Below are positions 16,630 to 25,409 of a stretch of DNA of 54,155 nucleotides, in pieces. The DNA comes from JBGPEQ01 sp050180895 (GTDB taxonomy: Bacteria > Pseudomonadota > Alphaproteobacteria > Dongiales > Dongiaceae), in the NCBI GenBank assembly GCA_050180895.1, contig JBFXDS010000020.1:1-54155 (forward strand), given 5' to 3'. The notes beneath the pieces were generated by a model. That model made no database searches, was not told where the DNA came from, and saw only the letters and a list, made by a program, of their open reading frames with translations. The position numbers and the translations under genes are program-made. The stretch's first letter is position 1. Each line of letters starts with the position of its first letter.

Positions 16630-17247
16630 TCAGTGCACCTCGCACAGGAGAGATTCCGAGCGCTTGGCGAATACTGCGGACGATGTCTGTGGGATCAGAT
16701 GGTATCTGGCTCGATAGAACCTAGTCTGCAGCCCGTCTAGTTTGTGCATTGCTGCCCCTCTCCCATCATGAAGTAGGCTGCTTCAACATTTAACTGCAAT
16801 GCACCGATACAAGTCTAGGCGTCAAATCCCAACTGTGGGACGGCCAGTCCAGTCTCGCGATAAGCCGGAATGGATCGAGTCGCTTGAGATGAGTCGACAG
16901 CATAGCCCGAAAGTGGGAGAGGACTGTGGCGTGCCGGCCAAGTGTGATTCAGTGCGCTCATCGACTGCGCCGATTTCACCGACCTGAACGACCTCGCTGC
17001 CCATCGGCGCGGCGTGGGAGTGGCAGCGCCAGCATGTGACGGCCTTCTCGCCACTGCATCGGCAATGCCGCGCTGTGGATGGACGGGCAGCCGCCGGCCG
17101 CCCCTACATTTGTGCGGGAATCCAGAGGAAACAGTGGAGCGCAATGCTGATGCCGGGTGCGCGGTCGCCCCTACACTGCGACGTGTGTTTGCGGGCAGGG
17201 CGGCTGATTGGGTGTCGAAGTCGTGGTCCGCTTTCCGGCAAAGCACA
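16630..17247. other. 618-base interval with no recognisable gene
   Basis: Lower G+C near the conflict system and rising toward the amidase. It must contain the promoter of the DUF4297 operon. Two short pieces (GGCCGCCCCTACA near 17097 and GGTCGCCCCTACA near 17163) belong to a dispersed repeat also seen near 26233 in the opposite orientation. Open frames here lack ribosome-binding sites and show no family I recognise. Confidence 0.5.
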
Positions 17248-18681
17248 TCACCCCGCCACATGAACCGCCGGGCGGCGCTCGCGCCAGGGCAGGGCCTGCT
17301 CCAGGGCGGCGGCGAGGCGGAACAGCGCGGCCTCGTCGCCGAAGCGGCCGACGAGCTGCATGCCGATGGGCAGGCCGGCCCGCGACCAATGGAGCGGCAG
17401 GGACAGCGCGGGCTGGCCGGTGGCGTTGAAGAGGGCGGTGAAGGTCTCGATCGGCGCGAGGTGATCGAACAGGTCGCGGACCGTGGCGCCGGGGGCGTTC
17501 AGGTCGTGCCGGTCGAGCGGCAGCGGCAGCGCGGTGTTGGTCGGCGTCAGCAGGACGTCGTGACGGCGGAAGAACGGCGCGACGGCGCGGGTGACCTCGT
17601 TATAGACGGCCTCGGCGGCCAGGAACCGGCTCGCGGACATCTCCTTGCCCGCCCGATAGACGGCCCAGGTGGTCGTCTCCAGGTTGGCCTCCGACGGCGC
17701 GCGGCCGAGCGCGCGGGCGACGGCGTCGATGCTGGCCGCCGTGTGCGCGCACCACAGGTCGATCTGCGCCGCCAGGAACGCGTCGTAGTCGAAGGCCGGC
17801 GCGGCCTCCGTCACCGCGAGGCCGAGACGCTCGCAGGCCGCCGCCGTCGCGGCGGTCGCCCGCGCGACCTCGGGGTCCACCGGGAGGCCCGACCAGGCCC
17901 TGGCGGTGAAGGCGAGGCGCAAGCGGCCGGCGGGCCTTGCGGTCTCTTCGAGCCAGGGACGCGCGGGCGCGGGAATCTCGAAGGGATCGCCGACGGCCGG
18001 GCCGGCGACGGCATCGAGCAGCGCGGCGCAGTCGCGCACGCTGCGGGTGAGGGCGAAGACCACGGTCATCCCGCTGTAGGGATAGCCCTCGTCGGGCGCC
18101 AGGGAGATGCGGCCCCGGCTCGGCTTCAGCCCGACGAGGCCGCAGAACGAGGCCGGGTTGCGGATCGAGCCGCCGCCGTCGCCGCCCTGCGCGATCGGCA
18201 CGATGCCGGCGGCGACGGCCGCCGCGGCGCCGCCGCTGGACCCGGCGGTCGAGCGCGCGGGGTCCCAGGGGTTGCGGGTGATGCCGGCGTGGACGGACGC
18301 GGTGAGGGCGGCCAGGCCCAGCTCGGAGGCGGCGGTGCGGCCGAGGTTGACGAGGCCGGCGACGCGCAGGCGCGTCATGATCTCCGAATCGCGGTCGGGC
18401 GCGAACCCGGCGGCCAGGCGCGAGCCCATCTCGCCGCGCACGCCCGCCTCGATCGGAAAATCCTTCACCAGGAAGGGCACGCCGGCGAAGGGGCCGGGCG
18501 GAACGTCGTCCGAGGCCGGGACCCGCTCGGGGAACGTCTCGATCACGGCGTTGAGCCGCGGATTGACGGCGGCGACGCCGTCGAGCGCCAGCCGGCAGAG
18601 CTCGCGCGGGGACACCTCCCGCTTGCGCACGAGCGCGGCGAGGCCGAGGCCGTCATGGCGCGCGTAGTCCCCGAGGTTCAT
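17248..18681 (-). CDS. Amidase (amidase signature family)
   Basis: A 477-residue hydrolase of the amidase signature family, which cleaves carboxamides through a Ser-cisSer-Lys triad. The triad is intact: K73 in PFLVKDF, S148 in STAGSSGG, and the nucleophile S172 in GGDGGGSIRNPAS, with the 24-residue spacing typical of the family. The substrate cannot be predicted, and GatA-type tRNA amidation is unlikely because no GatB or GatC gene is nearby. It is divergent from the RpiR regulator and transporter operon, so it may process the imported compound (inference). The ATG at 18681 begins MNLGDYARHDGLGLAALVR, a normal family start. Confidence 0.88.
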   Translation of the reverse strand: MNLGDYARHDGLGLAALVRKREVSPRELCRLALDGVAAVNPRLNAVIETFPERVPASDDVPPGPFAGVPFLVKDFPIEAGVRGEMGSRLAAGFAPDRDSEIMTRLRVAGLVNLGRTAASELGLAALTASVHAGITRNPWDPARSTAGSSGGAAAAVAAGIVPIAQGGDGGGSIRNPASFCGLVGLKPSRGRISLAPDEGYPYSGMTVVFALTRSVRDCAALLDAVAGPAVGDPFEIPAPARPWLEETARPAGRLRLAFTARAWSGLPVDPEVARATAATAAACERLGLAVTEAAPAFDYDAFLAAQIDLWCAHTAASIDAVARALGRAPSEANLETTTWAVYRAGKEMSASRFLAAEAVYNEVTRAVAPFFRRHDVLLTPTNTALPLPLDRHDLNAPGATVRDLFDHLAPIETFTALFNATGQPALSLPLHWSRAGLPIGMQLVGRFGDEAALFRLAAALEQALPWRERRPAVHVAG

Positions 18682-18742
18682 CGCCCGCTCCCCGCATCCA
18701 TATGGACCCGAGCGTTTGGACCAGCACCCAGGATCAGCAGTG

Positions 18743-18825
18743 TGCGTCCTTCGACAAGCTCAGGATGAGGATCTTTCTTCGTGCCAGAAAAACTGCCCCT
18801 CTTCCTGAGCTTGTCGAAGGACGCA
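18743..18825. repeat. 83-bp hairpin repeat, family A, copy 2
   Basis: Same length and orientation as copy 1, with arms TGCGTCCTTCGACAAGCTC and reverse complement and loop TTCTTCGTGCCAG. One arm has a single mismatch (CTTCCTGAG for CATCCTGAG). It lies in the divergent region between the amidase and rpiR. Confidence 0.93.
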
Positions 18826-18870
18826 TGCTTTTCGTTCAGCAATACGGCGCACAAGTTATCCTGATATCAG

Positions 18871-18899
18871 TTGACCGTCCAATGTTACGCCACTATCCT
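18871..18899 (+). promoter_or_regulatory. Probable sigma-70 promoter of the rpiR-transporter operon
   Basis: TTGACC at 18871-18876, a 17-base spacer, and TATCCT at 18894-18899. Transcription would start near 18906, just before the proposed TTG start codon at 18922. The first bases also form the start of the longest open frame, which this promoter makes unlikely. Confidence 0.55.
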
Positions 18900-18921
18900 T
18901 TGCGGCGAGAGGCAAGCCCCG

Positions 18922-19770
18922 TTGAACGACCTGTCCGCCCGACTTCGCTCGCCGGACGCGCCCTGGAGCGGCGCGCAGGCGGTGCTGGCGCGCTTCTTCG
19001 ACACGCATCAGACGGAACTGCCCTACGAGACCGCGGCGTCGATCGCCCGGCGGCTGAACCTCTCGCCGATGACGGTCGGCCGCTTCCTGCGCCGGCTGGG
19101 CTACCAGGACATCGACGACCTGAAGACGGCGCTGCGGCGAAGCGCGACGGCGGCGTGGCGCATGAAGGACTCCGCGGTCGACCGCCTGAGCGAGGTGGAC
19201 CAGGGCGATCTCCTGGCGCGCGCGCTGCGCAGCCAGATCGAGGGCCTGGAGCGCGTCTTCCAGACGGCGAAGTCCGCGGCCTTCCGCGAGGTCGTGAAGC
19301 TGCTGTCGGAGAGCGAGCGCGTCTATGTGGCCGGCTTCCAGAGCCTGCGCGGCATGGCCATCTACTTCGCCTCGCAGCTGGAATATGCGCGGCCGGGCGT
19401 GCAGATGCTCGACGGCCTGAACGGAACCTTCGCCGAGTTGCTGGAGCCGGGGCGCGGCCGCCGCTGCCTCGTCGCGATCGACACGCGCCGCTATGCGCGC
19501 AAGATCAAGCCGCTGATCGAGCGCGCCGCTTCGCTCGGCATCAGGACGGTCGCCATCGCCGACGTGCATCTTCCAGGCTCCGTCGGCGCGGACCATGTGC
19601 TGACCCTGCCCGAAGGCGACGACCCGCTGTGGGACAGCGACGTCGATACGGTCGCCCTGCTCGACCTGCTGCTCAACGGCGTGGCGGTGCATCTCGGCCC
19701 CAAGGCGCGGCGGCGCGTGGAGGTGTTGGCGGACGCCCAGGATTTCTTCGAGGATTTCGACGTGCGGTGA
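18922..19770 (+). CDS. MurR/RpiR-family transcriptional regulator
   Basis: A 282-residue DNA-binding regulator. An N-terminal helix-turn-helix (residues about 35-65, ETAASIARRLNLSPMTVGRF) is followed by a SIS sugar-isomerase-type domain (about 110-240, with VYVAGFQSLRGMAIYFASQLEYA). SIS domains in this family bind sugar phosphates, but here the neighbours are a polyamine-type importer and CoA enzymes, so the effector may be different. The start is taken as TTG 18922 with GAGAGG nine bases upstream, because the longer frame would begin inside the probable promoter. It probably controls the genes downstream. Confidence 0.8.
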   Translation: MNDLSARLRSPDAPWSGAQAVLARFFDTHQTELPYETAASIARRLNLSPMTVGRFLRRLGYQDIDDLKTALRRSATAAWRMKDSAVDRLSEVDQGDLLARALRSQIEGLERVFQTAKSAAFREVVKLLSESERVYVAGFQSLRGMAIYFASQLEYARPGVQMLDGLNGTFAELLEPGRGRRCLVAIDTRRYARKIKPLIERAASLGIRTVAIADVHLPGSVGADHVLTLPEGDDPLWDSDVDTVALLDLLLNGVAVHLGPKARRRVEVLADAQDFFEDFDVR

Positions 19771-19843
19771 CCGGAGGCGCGAAGGCGCGGAGTCGCCGCG
19801 AATGACCGGCGTGGTGCAACGACAAATCACAGGGAGAGACCAG

Positions 19844-20980
19844 ATGGACAAGTTCGAACGCAAGAGGCTGGCCGCGCGGCACGGATGGCAGCGGGCGGCG
19901 ACACGGCGCGACGTTCTGCGAGGCAGCGCCCTCCTCGCCGCGGGCGCAGTGGCGGGGCTCGCCGGCGCGCCGCGCCGGGCCTGGGGCCAGGATGTCGAGG
20001 ACCAGCTCAACATGATGGGCTGGGCGGACTACATCAGCCCGGACAACATCAGCGCCTGGGAGGAGATGACCGGCTCCAAGCTGGTCTACGACTCCTATGC
20101 CAGCAACGACGAGATGTACTCCAAGCTACAGCTCGCCGGCGGCAACAGCGGCTACGACCTCGGCATGAACACGGACTTCATGATCGCGCTGCTGATCAAG
20201 GGCGGGCTGATCGAGAAGCTCGACAAGTCGCTGGTGCCGAATGCCGGCAACGTGCGGCCGGAGATCGCGAACCCGGAGTTCGACCCGGGGAACGAATACA
20301 CGCTCCCCAAGTCCTGGGGCTCCGAAGGGTTCATCTACGACAAGAGCGTCATCACCCGCGAGCTCAAGACCTGGGGCGATTTCCTCAGCGCCGTGCGGGA
20401 GGAGGCCAGCGGCCGGGCCTCCCTGCTCGACGACCCGCTCGCCATCGCGCCGCTGTTCTGGTCGAACGGCGTGTCGTGGAACACCACCGAGGACGCGGCG
20501 CTGAAGGACGCCGAGGCCGCGGTGGAGGCGCTGGGCAAGCACATCAAGACGTTCAACTCCTATCCCGTGCAGGACGTGGCCTCGGGCACCGTGATCCTGG
20601 CGCAGTGCTGGAACGGCAACGCGCGGCAGGCGATCGACCAGTCGCAGAACCCGAACCTGGTGTTCGTCTACGGCGCGCCGATCACCGAGGCCTGGCTCGA
20701 CAGCTACCACCTGCCGGTCGGGGGCCAGCATCGGAAGGCGGCGCATTCCTGGATCAACTACGTGCTCGACCCGAAGGTCGCCGCGCAGGAGATCACCTAT
20801 ACGGGCTTCCTGTCCCCGGTCACCGGCGCCGAGCAGCACCTGACGGAGAAGGTGGGGACCGACTCGCTGATCTTCCCGCCGGAGGACGTGATGAAGCGCG
20901 GCGAGCGCACCCTGCGCAACGAGACCTATGACCGGCGCATCCAGATCCTGACCAAGCTGAAGGCCGCGGCGGCCTTGTGA
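19844..20980 (+). CDS. Polyamine-type ABC transporter substrate-binding protein
   Basis: Periplasmic solute-binding protein of the PotD/PotF family (378 residues). The N-terminus carries a Tat-like signal with twin Arg in ATRRDVLRGSALLAAGAVAGLAG, so it may be exported folded. The mature part begins near residue 45 with QLNMMGWADYISPDNISAWEE, the usual PotD opening, and has YTLPKSWGSEGFIYDKSVI. The ATG at 19844 has AGGGAGAG upstream. The ligand is unknown: polyamine, opine-like compound or another small cation. It is the first structural gene after rpiR, and a hairpin in the following 150-base gap may stabilise its mRNA. Confidence 0.88.
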   Translation: MDKFERKRLAARHGWQRAATRRDVLRGSALLAAGAVAGLAGAPRRAWGQDVEDQLNMMGWADYISPDNISAWEEMTGSKLVYDSYASNDEMYSKLQLAGGNSGYDLGMNTDFMIALLIKGGLIEKLDKSLVPNAGNVRPEIANPEFDPGNEYTLPKSWGSEGFIYDKSVITRELKTWGDFLSAVREEASGRASLLDDPLAIAPLFWSNGVSWNTTEDAALKDAEAAVEALGKHIKTFNSYPVQDVASGTVILAQCWNGNARQAIDQSQNPNLVFVYGAPITEAWLDSYHLPVGGQHRKAAHSWINYVLDPKVAAQEITYTGFLSPVTGAEQHLTEKVGTDSLIFPPEDVMKRGERTLRNETYDRRIQILTKLKAAAAL

Positions 20981-21062
20981 GCGCCTCCCGGACGCGGTCC
21001 GGGCGCGCGCTCTTGCGCATCGCCCCGGCTGTCGCGCCGCGGCGGCCGGGGATGGGGGCGGG

Positions 21063-21098
21063 GTCCAGGGTCACGCGACGTTCGCGGCCGCCCTGGAC
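21063..21098 (+). repeat. Intercistronic hairpin between binding protein and ATPase genes
   Basis: An 8-base perfect inverted repeat (GTCCAGGG at 21063-21070 and CCCTGGAC at 21091-21098) with a 20-base G+C-rich loop. There is no T-run, so it is not an intrinsic terminator. Its place after a binding-protein gene is where mRNA-stabilising hairpins are often found. Confidence 0.55.
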
Positions 21099-21169
21099 TT
21101 CCGCGCGCGCGGCAATGACGCGGCGACCGCGTGCGCAGCCGCGAATTTCTGCTTAGATATGCCGAGGCG

Positions 21170-22321
21170 ATGCGGGAGCTGCGCGCGATGGCCGGGGATG
21201 TCGAACTGCAGGACGTGACGAAGGCCTTCGGCGACTTCCGGGCCGTCGACGCGGTCTCGCTCGCGATCCGGGCGGGCGACTTCGTGGCGCTGCTGGGACC
21301 CTCCGGCGCCGGCAAGTCGACGGTGCTGCGCATGATCGGCGGCTTCGAGCTGCCCGACGCCGGCAGCATCCGCATCGGCGGCCGCGACGTGACGGAGCTG
21401 CCGCCCTATCGGCGCGACGTCAACACGGTGTTCCAGAGCTACGCGCTCTTCCCGCATATGAGCGTGGCGGAGAACGTCGCCTACGGGCTGCGGCAGGACG
21501 GCGTCCCCCGGCGCGAGCGCCAGTCGCGGGTGCGCGACGCGCTGGAGATGGTGCAGCTGCTGGCGCTGGCGCAGCGCAGCCCGACGCAGCTTTCGGGCGG
21601 CCAGCAGCAGCGCGTCGCCCTGGCCCGGGCGCTCGTCAAGCGTCCCTCGGTGCTGCTCCTCGACGAGCCGCTCGGCGCGCTCGACCGCAAGCTCCGCCAG
21701 CAGATGCAGGTCGAGCTGAAGCTGCTGCAGCAGGAGCTGGGGACGACGTTCATCTTCGTGACCCACGACCAGGAAGAAGCGCTGGCGATGTCGGACGTGA
21801 TCGCCGTGATGCGCAACGGCCGCGTCGAGCAGGTGGGGACGCCCACCGAGCTCTACGATCGGCCGCGCACGGCGTTCGTCGCCGGCTTCATCGGCTCGCA
21901 GAACTTCTTTCCCGGCCGGATCGACGGCGACAGCCGCCTGACGGCCGAGGCAGGCATGGTCGTCGACGCCGCGCGCTGCGCCGGGGACCTGCCGCCGGGC
22001 GCCCGCGGGCTCGCCGCCGTGCGGCCCGAGCATATCGGCGTGTCGCGGCGGGAGCCCGACTCGCGCGCGAACAGCGCGGAGGGCCGGGTCGTCGCCATCG
22101 TCATGCTGGGCGACTCGCAGGAGTATGTCGTGCGGCTGGCCGACGGGCAGGAGGTCTTCAGCCGGGTGCCGCGAACGGCGGCCGACGCGCCTGGCGACGG
22201 CGAGCGCGTCTGGGTGTCGTGGTCGCGCGATCATGTCACGCTCTATCCCTACGAGGAGCTGACGGCGGGCGTTCAGGCGATCGGCCGCCGGCGCGGCAAT
22301 GGCGCGCGTGCAGCATCGTGA
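21170..22321 (+). CDS. Polyamine-type ABC transporter ATP-binding protein
   Basis: PotA-like ATPase that energises the importer at the inner face of the membrane (383 residues). Walker A GPSGAGKST is near residue 43, the Q-loop is in NTVFQSYALFP, the signature motif is LSGGQQQR, Walker B is VLLLDEPLGALD and the H-loop is FVTHDQEEAL. A C-terminal TOBE domain contains AVRPEHIGVS. Start codons at 21131 (GTG), 21170 and 21188 (ATG) are all possible; 21170 has GAGG just upstream. The last 23 bases overlap the first permease gene. Confidence 0.9.
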   Translation: MRELRAMAGDVELQDVTKAFGDFRAVDAVSLAIRAGDFVALLGPSGAGKSTVLRMIGGFELPDAGSIRIGGRDVTELPPYRRDVNTVFQSYALFPHMSVAENVAYGLRQDGVPRRERQSRVRDALEMVQLLALAQRSPTQLSGGQQQRVALARALVKRPSVLLLDEPLGALDRKLRQQMQVELKLLQQELGTTFIFVTHDQEEALAMSDVIAVMRNGRVEQVGTPTELYDRPRTAFVAGFIGSQNFFPGRIDGDSRLTAEAGMVVDAARCAGDLPPGARGLAAVRPEHIGVSRREPDSRANSAEGRVVAIVMLGDSQEYVVRLADGQEVFSRVPRTAADAPGDGERVWVSWSRDHVTLYPYEELTAGVQAIGRRRGNGARAAS

Positions 22322-23243
22322 GGCCGTGCGGCCGCTCGCCGCGGCGCCCGCGATGAGGCGGCGCGCACGGCTGCCGCGGTGGTGGATGGCGGGTCCGTCG
22401 CTCGCCTGGTGGGGCTTCTTCTTCGTCATCCCGATCGCGTGGATCGCCCTCTACAGCCTGGGAACGAAGCCGGCGGACGTCGCGCGCGGAGCGGTCTCGC
22501 TCGACGTCCTGTCGCTCGGCAACTACGTCGCGGCGACGTCGGAGATCTTCCTCCGCGTGTTCTGGATCACCGTGCGGACGGCGGGCATCGGCACGCTGCT
22601 CTGCGCGCTGGTCGGATTCCCCGTCGCCTACGCGCTGGCCAATCACGTCGCGCCGCGCTGGCAGGCGGGGCTCCTGTTCCTGCTCGTCCTGCCGTACTGG
22701 ACCAGCTTCCTGCTGCGCACCTTCGCCTGGCGGATCATCCTGGCGCCGGAGGGCGCGCTGTCGGACGCGCTGCGCTCGATCGGCGTCCTGACGCAGCCGC
22801 TGTCGATGCTCGACACGAACGCGGCTGTGCAGCTCGGCATCATCTACAACTATCTGCCGCTGATGATCCTGCCGATCTACGTGGCGCTGGAGCGGATCGA
22901 TCCGCACCTGCGCCAGGCGAGCATGGACCTCGGCGCGGGGCATCTGCGGACCTTCCTGTCGATCACCCTGCCACTCGCCTGGCCCGGACTCGCCGGCGGC
23001 ATGCTCCTCACCTTCATCCTGGCCGCGGGCGACTACGTCGTGCCGGCGATCCTCGGCGGCGCCAAGGGGCTGATGGTCGGCAACCTCGTGGCGACCCAGA
23101 TCCTGGCGTCGCAGAACCTGCCGATCGGCGCGGCGATGGCGATCATCCTGATCGTGCTGCTCGCGATCGTCGTGCTTCTCGCCTTGTTTGCATTGATCCT
23201 GGCGCGGACGGCGTTGCGCCTGGCGCGCGGACCCGCGGTGTAA
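22299..23243 (+). CDS. ABC transporter permease, PotB-like
   Basis: Inner-membrane permease of 314 residues with six predicted helices, beginning with a basic cytoplasmic stretch and the helix LAWWGFFFVIPIAWIALYSL. The EAA-type loop that docks on the ATPase is ASMDLGAGHLRTFLSITLPLAWPG. Overlap with the ATPase gene and a 5-base gap to the next permease show a tight operon. Confidence 0.88.
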   Translation: MARVQHREAVRPLAAAPAMRRRARLPRWWMAGPSLAWWGFFFVIPIAWIALYSLGTKPADVARGAVSLDVLSLGNYVAATSEIFLRVFWITVRTAGIGTLLCALVGFPVAYALANHVAPRWQAGLLFLLVLPYWTSFLLRTFAWRIILAPEGALSDALRSIGVLTQPLSMLDTNAAVQLGIIYNYLPLMILPIYVALERIDPHLRQASMDLGAGHLRTFLSITLPLAWPGLAGGMLLTFILAAGDYVVPAILGGAKGLMVGNLVATQILASQNLPIGAAMAIILIVLLAIVVLLALFALILARTALRLARGPAV

Positions 23244-23248
23244 GCGGC

Positions 23249-24088
23249 ATGGCGGCGACAATGACGGCTGCGCGGCGCAGGGGCGGAACGGCAAGGGTCC
23301 TGTTCCTCACCTGGACGGCGCTCGTCTTCCTGTTCCTGTTCCTGCCGATCCTGGTCGTCGTGATCTACTCCTTCAACGGCGGCCGCAACCTCTACATCTG
23401 GACCGAGTTCTCGACCGACTGGTACGGCCGGGCGCTGGCCAGCCCGCGGGTGGTCAGCGCGCTCACCGTTTCCCTGCAGTCCGCGGCCATCAACGCGGTG
23501 ATCGCGGTCGCGCTCGGCGTGCCCGCGGGAATCGCCCTGGCGCGCCGGAAGGGCCGCTGGACGGCGCCGTTCCTGGCGCTGCTGTTCGTCATCCTCGGCA
23601 CGCCCGAGCTGGTGTCGGCCATCGGGCAGATGATCTGGTTCGACCGCATCGGCCTCTATGACGGCCTGCTGCGACTCGCCGTGGGGCATTCGCTCTTCAA
23701 CATCGCCGTCGTCGCCCTCATCGTGCGCGCGCGGGCGGAAGGGCTGGGCGAGGCGCTGGAGGAAGCGGCGGCCGACCTGGGCGCGCGGCCCTGGCGGCAC
23801 TTCCTCGACATCACGCTGCCGCTGATGTTCCCCGCGGTGCTCGCCGGCGTGCTGCTGGCCTTCACCTTCTCGTTCGACGACGTGATCATCTCGCTGTTCG
23901 TCCAGCGGCCGGGCACCTCGACATTGCCGATCTACATCCTCTCCTCGTTCAAGCCGGGCCTGAAGGGCGACGTCGCCGCGATCGTCGTCATCACGCTCGC
24001 CGTCAGCCTGGCCGGCGTGCTCGCCGCCGCGGCGCTGCTGATGTGGCAGAAGGGTCGCAGCCGTCGGCTCGGCGGAATGCTGGGGTAG
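23249..24088 (+). CDS. ABC transporter permease, PotC-like
   Basis: Second permease of the importer, 279 residues with about six helices. The first is VLFLTWTALVFLFLFLPIL, and the ATPase-docking loop reads EEAAADLGARPWRHFLDITL. The FSFDDVIISLFV segment is characteristic of PotC. The start ATG at 23249 lies five bases after the PotB-like stop; an ATG four codons later is possible. Confidence 0.88.
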   Translation: MAATMTAARRRGGTARVLFLTWTALVFLFLFLPILVVVIYSFNGGRNLYIWTEFSTDWYGRALASPRVVSALTVSLQSAAINAVIAVALGVPAGIALARRKGRWTAPFLALLFVILGTPELVSAIGQMIWFDRIGLYDGLLRLAVGHSLFNIAVVALIVRARAEGLGEALEEAAADLGARPWRHFLDITLPLMFPAVLAGVLLAFTFSFDDVIISLFVQRPGTSTLPIYILSSFKPGLKGDVAAIVVITLAVSLAGVLAAAALLMWQKGRSRRLGGMLG

Positions 24089-24098
24089 AATTGACGCG

Positions 24099-25409
24099 AT
24101 GCTGATCGACCGCGCCGATTTCGCCGACCTCGCCGACCTCGCCGCGCACCGGCAGCGCTGCTGGGAGCGGCAGCGCGACTACGTCGCCACCGCTTCGCCG
24201 CTGCATCGGCGGGCGTGGGGCGGCGCCGCGCCGCCGCGGCGGCTGGAGGCCCTGGCCGAGCTGCCGCTCGTCGACAAGGAGATGCTGCGCGAGAGCCAGC
24301 GGGCGCATCCGCCGTTCGGCGACTACCTGGCGGCGCCGGCGGAGAGGATCGCGCGCATCCACCGCACCTCCGGCACGACGGGCACGGCGATGAACCTGGC
24401 GCTCTCCGCCCGCGACGCGCAGGAGACCGCCATGGTCGGGGCGCGGGCGCAGGCGGCGAGCGGGCTCGGCCCCGGCCACCGCGTCGCGCACTGCCTCAAC
24501 TACCGGCTGTGGATGGGCGGCTATACCGACCATGCGACCCTGGAGGCGACGGGCGCCGCGGTCGTGCCGTTCGGAGTCGGCGACACCGAGCTGCTGATCC
24601 GCACCATCCGGGAGCTGGGGATCACGGCGATCTCCTGCACGCCCTCCTATCCCGCGGTGCTGGAGCAGGTGATGGCCGAGCGCTTCCCGAGCTTAAGGCC
24701 GCGCGACCTCGGGCTGCGGCTCGGCCTCTTCGGCGGCGAGAGCGGGCTGGACGATCCGGAATTCCGCCAGCGCCTGGAGGAGACCTGGGGCCTGGCGGCG
24801 CGCAACGCCAACTACGGCGTGACCGACGTGATGTGCAACCTCGCGGGGCAGAGCGAGCTGGACAACGACCTCCACTTCATGGCGCTGGACGTGCTGCATC
24901 CCGAGCTGATCGAGCCCGGGAGCGGCCAAGTGCTGCCCTGGCGCGCGGGCGAGCGCGGCGAGCTGGTGCTGACGCATGCGAGCCGCGAGTGCCAGCCGCT
25001 GGTGCGCTTCCGCACCGGCGACATCATCCTACTGACCGAGACCGGGCGCGCGGCCTGCGGGCGCACGGCGCCGCGCTTCCGCGTCGTCGGCCGCAGCGAC
25101 GACATGGTGGTCGTCCGCGGCATCAACGCCTTTCCGGCGCAGGTGGCCGCGGTCATCAACCGCAACGCGGCGCTCTCCGGCGAGTATCGCATCCTGCTCG
25201 AGGGCCGCGGGCCGTATGACCTGCTGCCGATCGAGGCGGAGCTGGCGCAGGCGATCTCCGCCAGCCCGCCGGCAGGGCTGGCCGAGACGGTCGCCGCGGC
25301 GATCAAGCGCGACCTCGGCATCAGCGCACGGATCACCTTGCTGCCGTTCGGCGCGCTGCCGCGGACCGAGGGCAAGACGCGGCGCGTCATCAGAAAGGAT
25401 CGGCCATGA
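24099..25409 (+). CDS. Phenylacetate-CoA-ligase-like AMP-binding enzyme
   Basis: A 436-residue adenylate-forming enzyme of the PaaK type, which activates a carboxylic acid as acyl-AMP and then acyl-CoA. The phosphate-binding loop is RTSGTTGTAM (residues about 89-98). The A5 region is NANYGVTDVMCN and the A7 region is VRFRTGDIILLTETGR; the C-terminal subdomain holds RSDDMVVVRGINAFPAQV, as in PaaK, and a late Lys in RTEGKTRRVIRK. The acid is unknown. It lies ten bases after the permease gene, and its stop overlaps the enoyl-CoA hydratase start by four bases, so import, activation and further breakdown appear linked. Confidence 0.82.
   Translation: MLIDRADFADLADLAAHRQRCWERQRDYVATASPLHRRAWGGAAPPRRLEALAELPLVDKEMLRESQRAHPPFGDYLAAPAERIARIHRTSGTTGTAMNLALSARDAQETAMVGARAQAASGLGPGHRVAHCLNYRLWMGGYTDHATLEATGAAVVPFGVGDTELLIRTIRELGITAISCTPSYPAVLEQVMAERFPSLRPRDLGLRLGLFGGESGLDDPEFRQRLEETWGLAARNANYGVTDVMCNLAGQSELDNDLHFMALDVLHPELIEPGSGQVLPWRAGERGELVLTHASRECQPLVRFRTGDIILLTETGRAACGRTAPRFRVVGRSDDMVVVRGINAFPAQVAAVINRNAALSGEYRILLEGRGPYDLLPIEAELAQAISASPPAGLAETVAAAIKRDLGISARITLLPFGALPRTEGKTRRVIRKDRP

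Noticed and set aside
16630..17247. Short frames before the DUF4297 operon as a possible fourth system gene or integrase remnant
   Set aside because: No convincing start sites or motifs; conceptual translations do not match any mobile-element protein I recognise.
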